64,000 nt of DNA from Mycobacterium sp. SM1 (GTDB taxonomy: Bacteria; Actinomycetota; Actinomycetes; Mycobacteriales; Mycobacteriaceae), in assembly GCF_018361265.1 (NCBI RefSeq), contig NZ_JAFLNH010000001.1, positions 62,001 to 126,000 on the forward strand. The letters are read 5' to 3'. This document shows, one piece after another, positions 60,773 to 64,000 of the stretch (its first letter is position 1; each line of letters begins with the position of its first letter). Made by a program: the position numbers and the translations under genes. The notes under the pieces were generated by a model, which had not been told where the DNA came from, made no database searches, and saw nothing but the letters and a program-made list of their open reading frames with translations.

Positions 60773-61654
60773 CTATGTTGCGTTCGATCGGCCCGCTCGG
60801 CTCCGGTGCCGCGGGCGCGGCTGGCATTTCGGGCAATAGAACGACGAGCGGTTCATGAACCGCTCCCGCCGGATCGCCGCACCGCAGCGCCGGCAGGGCT
60901 CGCCTTCGCGGCCATACGCGTCCAGCAGCCGGTCGAAGTAGCCGGACTGTCCGTCGACGTTGACATACAGCGCGTCAAACGAGGTGCCGCCCTGCGCCAA
61001 CGCTTCGCGCATGACGTTTGCGGCCGCGTCCAGCACCGCAGCCAGCTGCCGACGGGTCAGCGCGGCGGCGACGCGCGCACCGTGGACTTTCGCTCGCCAC
61101 AGCGCTTCATCGGCATAGATGTTTCCGATCCCCGACACCACGGTCTGGTTGAGAAGCTGGCGTTTTATCTCGGAATTCTTGCGCTGCAACACTTTAACTA
61201 CCGCGTCGGCATCAAATGCCGGGTCGAGCGGGTCACGTGCCAGATGCGCGACCGGTGCCGGCACTGTGCTGCCGCCCACGGTCACCAGGTCGGCCAGCAG
61301 CCAGCCCCCGAATGTTCGCTGGTCGGCGAAGATCAGTGTGGTGCCGTCGTCGAGCCGTGCCGAGATCCGGATGTGGCCGGCGCGTGGGGCGGCGCCGAGC
61401 AACATCTGCCCACTCATGCCCAGGTGGACGACGAGGGCGGCGTTCCCCCCGTCCAGTGTCAGCCACAGGTACTTGCCACGCCGTTGGGCGCCGCCGATCC
61501 GCGCGCCGAGCAGCCGCGCTGTCAGATCGGCCGGCCCGGGCTCGTGCCGCCGCACCGCGCGAGGGTGGTGCACGCATACCGCGGCAATGGTCTTGCCCAC
61601 CACATGAGCTTGCAAGCCCCGCCGCACCACCTCGACTTCGGGCAGCTCGGGCAT
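60773..61654 (-). CDS. mutM: Formamidopyrimidine-DNA glycosylase
   Basis: A 293-aa base-excision repair enzyme removing 8-oxoguanine and ring-opened purines. [14 protein letters not shown] carries the catalytic Pro2 and Glu3. The H2TH region [20 protein letters not shown] and Lys in [13 protein letters not shown] are present. The C-terminal zinc finger is [20 protein letters not shown] then CPKC. A basic tail follows. Located 5 bases after rnc, as in Rv2924c (fpg). Confidence 0.95.
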   Translation of the reverse strand: MPELPEVEVVRRGLQAHVVGKTIAAVCVHHPRAVRRHEPGPADLTARLLGARIGGAQRRGKYLWLTLDGGNAALVVHLGMSGQMLLGAAPRAGHIRISARLDDGTTLIFADQRTFGGWLLADLVTVGGSTVPAPVAHLARDPLDPAFDADAVVKVLQRKNSEIKRQLLNQTVVSGIGNIYADEALWRAKVHGARVAAALTRRQLAAVLDAAANVMREALAQGGTSFDALYVNVDGQSGYFDRLLDAYGREGEPCRRCGAAIRRERFMNRSSFYCPKCQPRPRHRSRAGRSNAT

Positions 61655-61659
61655 CTAGC

Positions 61660-62340
61660 TCACGCGCTCTCCAGCGCGTTCCACGCGGCCGCCGCGGCCT
61701 TTTGCTCGGCTTCCTTTTTGGATCGGCCCACGCCCAACCCGTATTCGGTGTCCATCACGACGACCACCGCGGTGAATTCCTTGTCATGGTCCGGGCCGGT
61801 GGACGTAACCACATACGAGGGCACCCCCAAACCACGTGCCGCGGTCAGCTCCTGCAGGCTGGTTTTCCAGTCCAGCCCCGCGCCCAGGGTCGGCGCGGCG
61901 TCCAGCAGCGCACCGAACAGCCGCAGGATCACGTGCCGCGCTGTCTCGAGCCCGTGATGTAGGTAGATCGCCCCCAGCAGTGACTCCATACCGTCGGCGA
62001 GAATGCTGGATTTGTCGGCTCCGCCGGTGTTGGCCTCCCCCCGCCCTAACAGCAGATGAGCACCAAGACCCTCATCGGTTAGGGTACGCGCGACGTCGGC
62101 TAGCGCCTGGGTGTTGACGACACTGGCCCGCAGCTTGGCCAGATCTCCCTCGGAGCGCTCGGGATGGCGGCGGAACAACTCGTCGGTGACGATCAACCCC
62201 AGGACAGCGTCACCGAGAAACTCCAAGCGCTCGTTGGTTGGCAACCCGCCGTGCTCGTAGGCATAGCTGCGGTGCGTCAGCGCCTGGGTGAGCAACTCGT
62301 CCGGCAGGTCCACCCCGAGCGCATCGAGCAGGCTAGTCAC
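61660..62340 (-). CDS. rnc: Ribonuclease III
   Basis: A 226-aa endonuclease cleaving double-stranded RNA in rRNA processing and mRNA turnover. Signature [20 protein letters not shown] (36-55) with acidic catalytic residues, [20 protein letters not shown] (second acidic cluster) and a C-terminal dsRNA-binding domain ([40 protein letters not shown]). GTG start overlaps the DUF177 stop by 4 bases, so the genes are co-translated. Confidence 0.95.
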   Translation of the reverse strand: MTSLLDALGVDLPDELLTQALTHRSYAYEHGGLPTNERLEFLGDAVLGLIVTDELFRRHPERSEGDLAKLRASVVNTQALADVARTLTDEGLGAHLLLGRGEANTGGADKSSILADGMESLLGAIYLHHGLETARHVILRLFGALLDAAPTLGAGLDWKTSLQELTAARGLGVPSYVVTSTGPDHDKEFTAVVVVMDTEYGLGVGRSKKEAEQKAAAAAWNALESA

Positions 62341-62921
62341 GGCCGGCCCGCATCGTCATCCGGGCGGGGTCGCATCGCGGCCAACTTCGCCCAGCGCGGA
62401 TCAATCCGGTCGTGGCGATGACCCGGCTCAGCCGTAGCCAACGGGATGCCGCATTCCGGGCACAATCCAGGACAATCTGCCCGGCACAGCGGCGAGAACG
62501 GTAGTTCCAGGCCGACGGCGTCGATCACCGCCTGCTCCAGGTCGATGATGTCGCCGACAACCCGTCCGACTTCATCATCGGCAGTCTCATCGGTGGTGCT
62601 GTCCGGATACGCGAACAGTTCGGTCAGAGCAACCCTGACATGCCCGGTGACCGTCGTCAGGCAACGTGCGCACTCGCCGGTGGTCGGCGCGGCCACCGTC
62701 CCCGTGACCAGCACGCCTTCGGACACCGACTCCACCCGCAGGTCCAGGTCCAGCGGGGCGCCGCGCTTGATCGCGATCAGCTCGATCCCGATGCGCGACG
62801 GGCTGGGCACCGTTTCCCGCACCGAAAATGCCGCTCCCGGGCGGCGCGCCAGCCGCGCAATGTTGACCGTCAGCGGCGAGGTCGAAGGGCGCTTTGCGAT
62901 CGAACTGTACTGCCTCGCCAT
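62337..62921 (-). CDS. DUF177/YceD-family protein (Rv2926c orthologue)
   Basis: A 194-aa protein of the YceD family, linked in other bacteria to 23S rRNA maturation and ribosomal protein genes. [20 protein letters not shown] and [20 protein letters not shown] give the paired Cys motifs typical of the family; [20 protein letters not shown]-type residues precede them. Start is ATG 62921. The order sepIVA, this gene, rnc, mutM is the conserved one. Confidence 0.9.
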   Translation of the reverse strand: MARQYSSIAKRPSTSPLTVNIARLARRPGAAFSVRETVPSPSRIGIELIAIKRGAPLDLDLRVESVSEGVLVTGTVAAPTTGECARCLTTVTGHVRVALTELFAYPDSTTDETADDEVGRVVGDIIDLEQAVIDAVGLELPFSPLCRADCPGLCPECGIPLATAEPGHRHDRIDPRWAKLAAMRPRPDDDAGRP

Positions 62922-62973
62922 AGCGCCATCCTACGGCCCGCGACGTGGGACGCGGGCCCGCCGACGCGGTGGT

Positions 62974-63711
62974 TTAACGCGTAGCGTAATCGTGGGTACC
63001 GGCCGCCGTACGCAGCTGATGGCGCCCCCGCCCGACCGAGCGCAACGTGGCATTCAGGAATTCCTCGAACTCGGCGAGCTTGGCGTCGACGTAGATGTCG
63101 CATTCGCCGCGCAGCCGGTCGGCCTCGGCGTGCGCGGCGTCGATCAACCGGGTGGCCTCGGCGTTGGCCGCCTGCACCACCTCGGTTTGCGAGACCAGGC
63201 GCTGCTGTTCCTTGATGCCTTCTTGCACGGCTTTCTCGTAGGAAATGTTGCCGCTTTCGACCAGCCGATCGCACTCCGCCTTGGCGCGGCTGGTGGTGGC
63301 GTCGTACTCCCGTTTGGCCGCCGCAGCGATGCGAACCGCTTCCTCGCGAGCCTCACCGACCATCCGTTCGCTGTGCTGGCGGGCCTCGGCCACCATCCGG
63401 TCGGCCTGCGCCTTCGCGTCGGCCAAGATGCGGTCGGCCTCCGAGCGGGCATGGTTCAGCATCGACTCCGACTCGGTGGTCGCCGAGGACACCATGGAGT
63501 CGGCGTGCGCCTTCGCCTCGGTGAGCAACGAATCGCGGGCATCCAGGACATCCTGGGCGTCGTCCAGCTCGCCGGGTATCGCATCCTTGATGTCGTCGAT
63601 CAACTCGAGAACATCCCCGCGCGGCACCACGCAACCCGCTGTCATCGGCACCCCACGGGCTTCTTCGACAATGGCGCTCAATTCGTCGAGCGCTTCAAAG
63701 ACTCGGTACAC
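62974..63711 (-). CDS. sepIVA: DivIVA-domain septation protein SepIVA
   Basis: A 245-aa coiled-coil protein (Rv2927c orthologue) of the DivIVA type that localises to the septum and is needed for cell division in mycobacteria. MYRVFEALDELSAIVEEARG begins the protein; a Pro/Gly-containing region (VPMTAGCVVPRGDVLELIDD) is followed by a long Ala/Glu/Arg-rich coiled coil with recurring EADRILADAKAQADRMVAEA-like units. It ends HDYATR. First gene of the leftward block at this end; 63712-64000 beyond it holds no recognisable gene. Confidence 0.9.
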   Translation of the reverse strand: MYRVFEALDELSAIVEEARGVPMTAGCVVPRGDVLELIDDIKDAIPGELDDAQDVLDARDSLLTEAKAHADSMVSSATTESESMLNHARSEADRILADAKAQADRMVAEARQHSERMVGEAREEAVRIAAAAKREYDATTSRAKAECDRLVESGNISYEKAVQEGIKEQQRLVSQTEVVQAANAEATRLIDAAHAEADRLRGECDIYVDAKLAEFEEFLNATLRSVGRGRHQLRTAAGTHDYATR

Positions 63712-64000
63712 GGCAGCACCCTTCCCGGCATCACTTACCCGGCTACGTGATTGTTACCAGTGTGCCTGATGTTATGCCTGTGACTGCGCTGAAACGCCCG
63801 GTGTGTCGGGCGCCGGCATCGCAGATCGTGGCGTGTGCGCGCCTGTGACCGCGAGATTCCGCCGCGGCGCTGCCCGCATGCACGGCCGTGGCAACCATGG
63901 GTAACCATGGCGGTCCGGCCAGATTCGCCCTGCTGATCCGCCGTGGTCGCGGCAACCCGCAAACACCCGGGTGTGGCACGAAAACCCACCGGTGCACGCG

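Noticed and set aside
63890-63915. Near-palindrome CCATGGGTAACCATGG
   Set aside because: Short, imperfect, and without a neighbouring gene start at a suitable distance in the window.

Overview
The window is high-GC DNA from a Mycobacterium outside the M. tuberculosis complex. The right-hand 30 kb follows, gene by gene, the core block known in M. tuberculosis as Rv2901c to Rv2927c: rnhB, lepB, rplS, lppW, trmD, rimM, khpA, rpsP, dacB2, pknI, ffh, glnD, glnB, amt, ftsY, smc, acyP, an osmC-like gene, mutM, rnc, a DUF177 gene and sepIVA. The left-hand 33 kb is accessory: a graveyard of mobile elements followed by a lipid/polyketide biosynthesis locus.

Region 1 (1-16.96 kb) is a mobile-element island with two nested stacks. 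In the first (1-8080), an IS1380-type transposase gene is cut by an IS3-type element. The IS3 orfB is cut by a group II intron, the intron ORF is cut by an IS21-family element, and the IS21 istA is cut by a 3.55-kb large-serine-recombinase element. The second stack is an ISL3-family element (10858-12524) with an 8-bp target duplication, sitting inside the terminal repeat of another IS1380-type element (10844-13652). Further remnants are an IS110-type pseudogene, a frameshifted IS3 element and an IS701 scrap. Non-transposase passengers are an unrecognised 300-aa protein and a short protein made of 11-residue repeats, cut short by an insertion. An MFS transporter gene lies at 14.0-15.3 kb.

Region 2 (17.1-33.3 kb) looks like a glycolipid locus. 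Rightward genes are two MutS-like ATPases (4-bp overlap), a condensation-type acyltransferase and a fatty acyl-AMP ligase (FadD type). Leftward genes are a Mas-like reducing polyketide synthase (KS-AT-DH-ER-KR-ACP), a PapA-type acyltransferase, a GT1 glycosyltransferase and a Sap/Gap-type small membrane protein. By analogy with sulfolipid, polyacyltrehalose and lipooligosaccharide loci, the ligase would load a fatty acid on the PKS, the PKS would extend it with methyl-branched units, the acyltransferases would move it to a sugar, and the membrane protein would help transport. No MmpL is present here.

Region 3 (33.8-64 kb) is the core block, almost all leftward, with lppW and dacB2 facing right. 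Differences from the M. tuberculosis order are two tandem PknI-type kinases, a decayed trypsin-like protease between ffh and glnD, an APC permease between amt and ftsY, and no equivalents of Rv2910c, Rv2912c or Rv2913c. A good match to a GlnR operator lies upstream of amt-glnB-glnD. No rRNA, tRNA or CRISPR array was seen.
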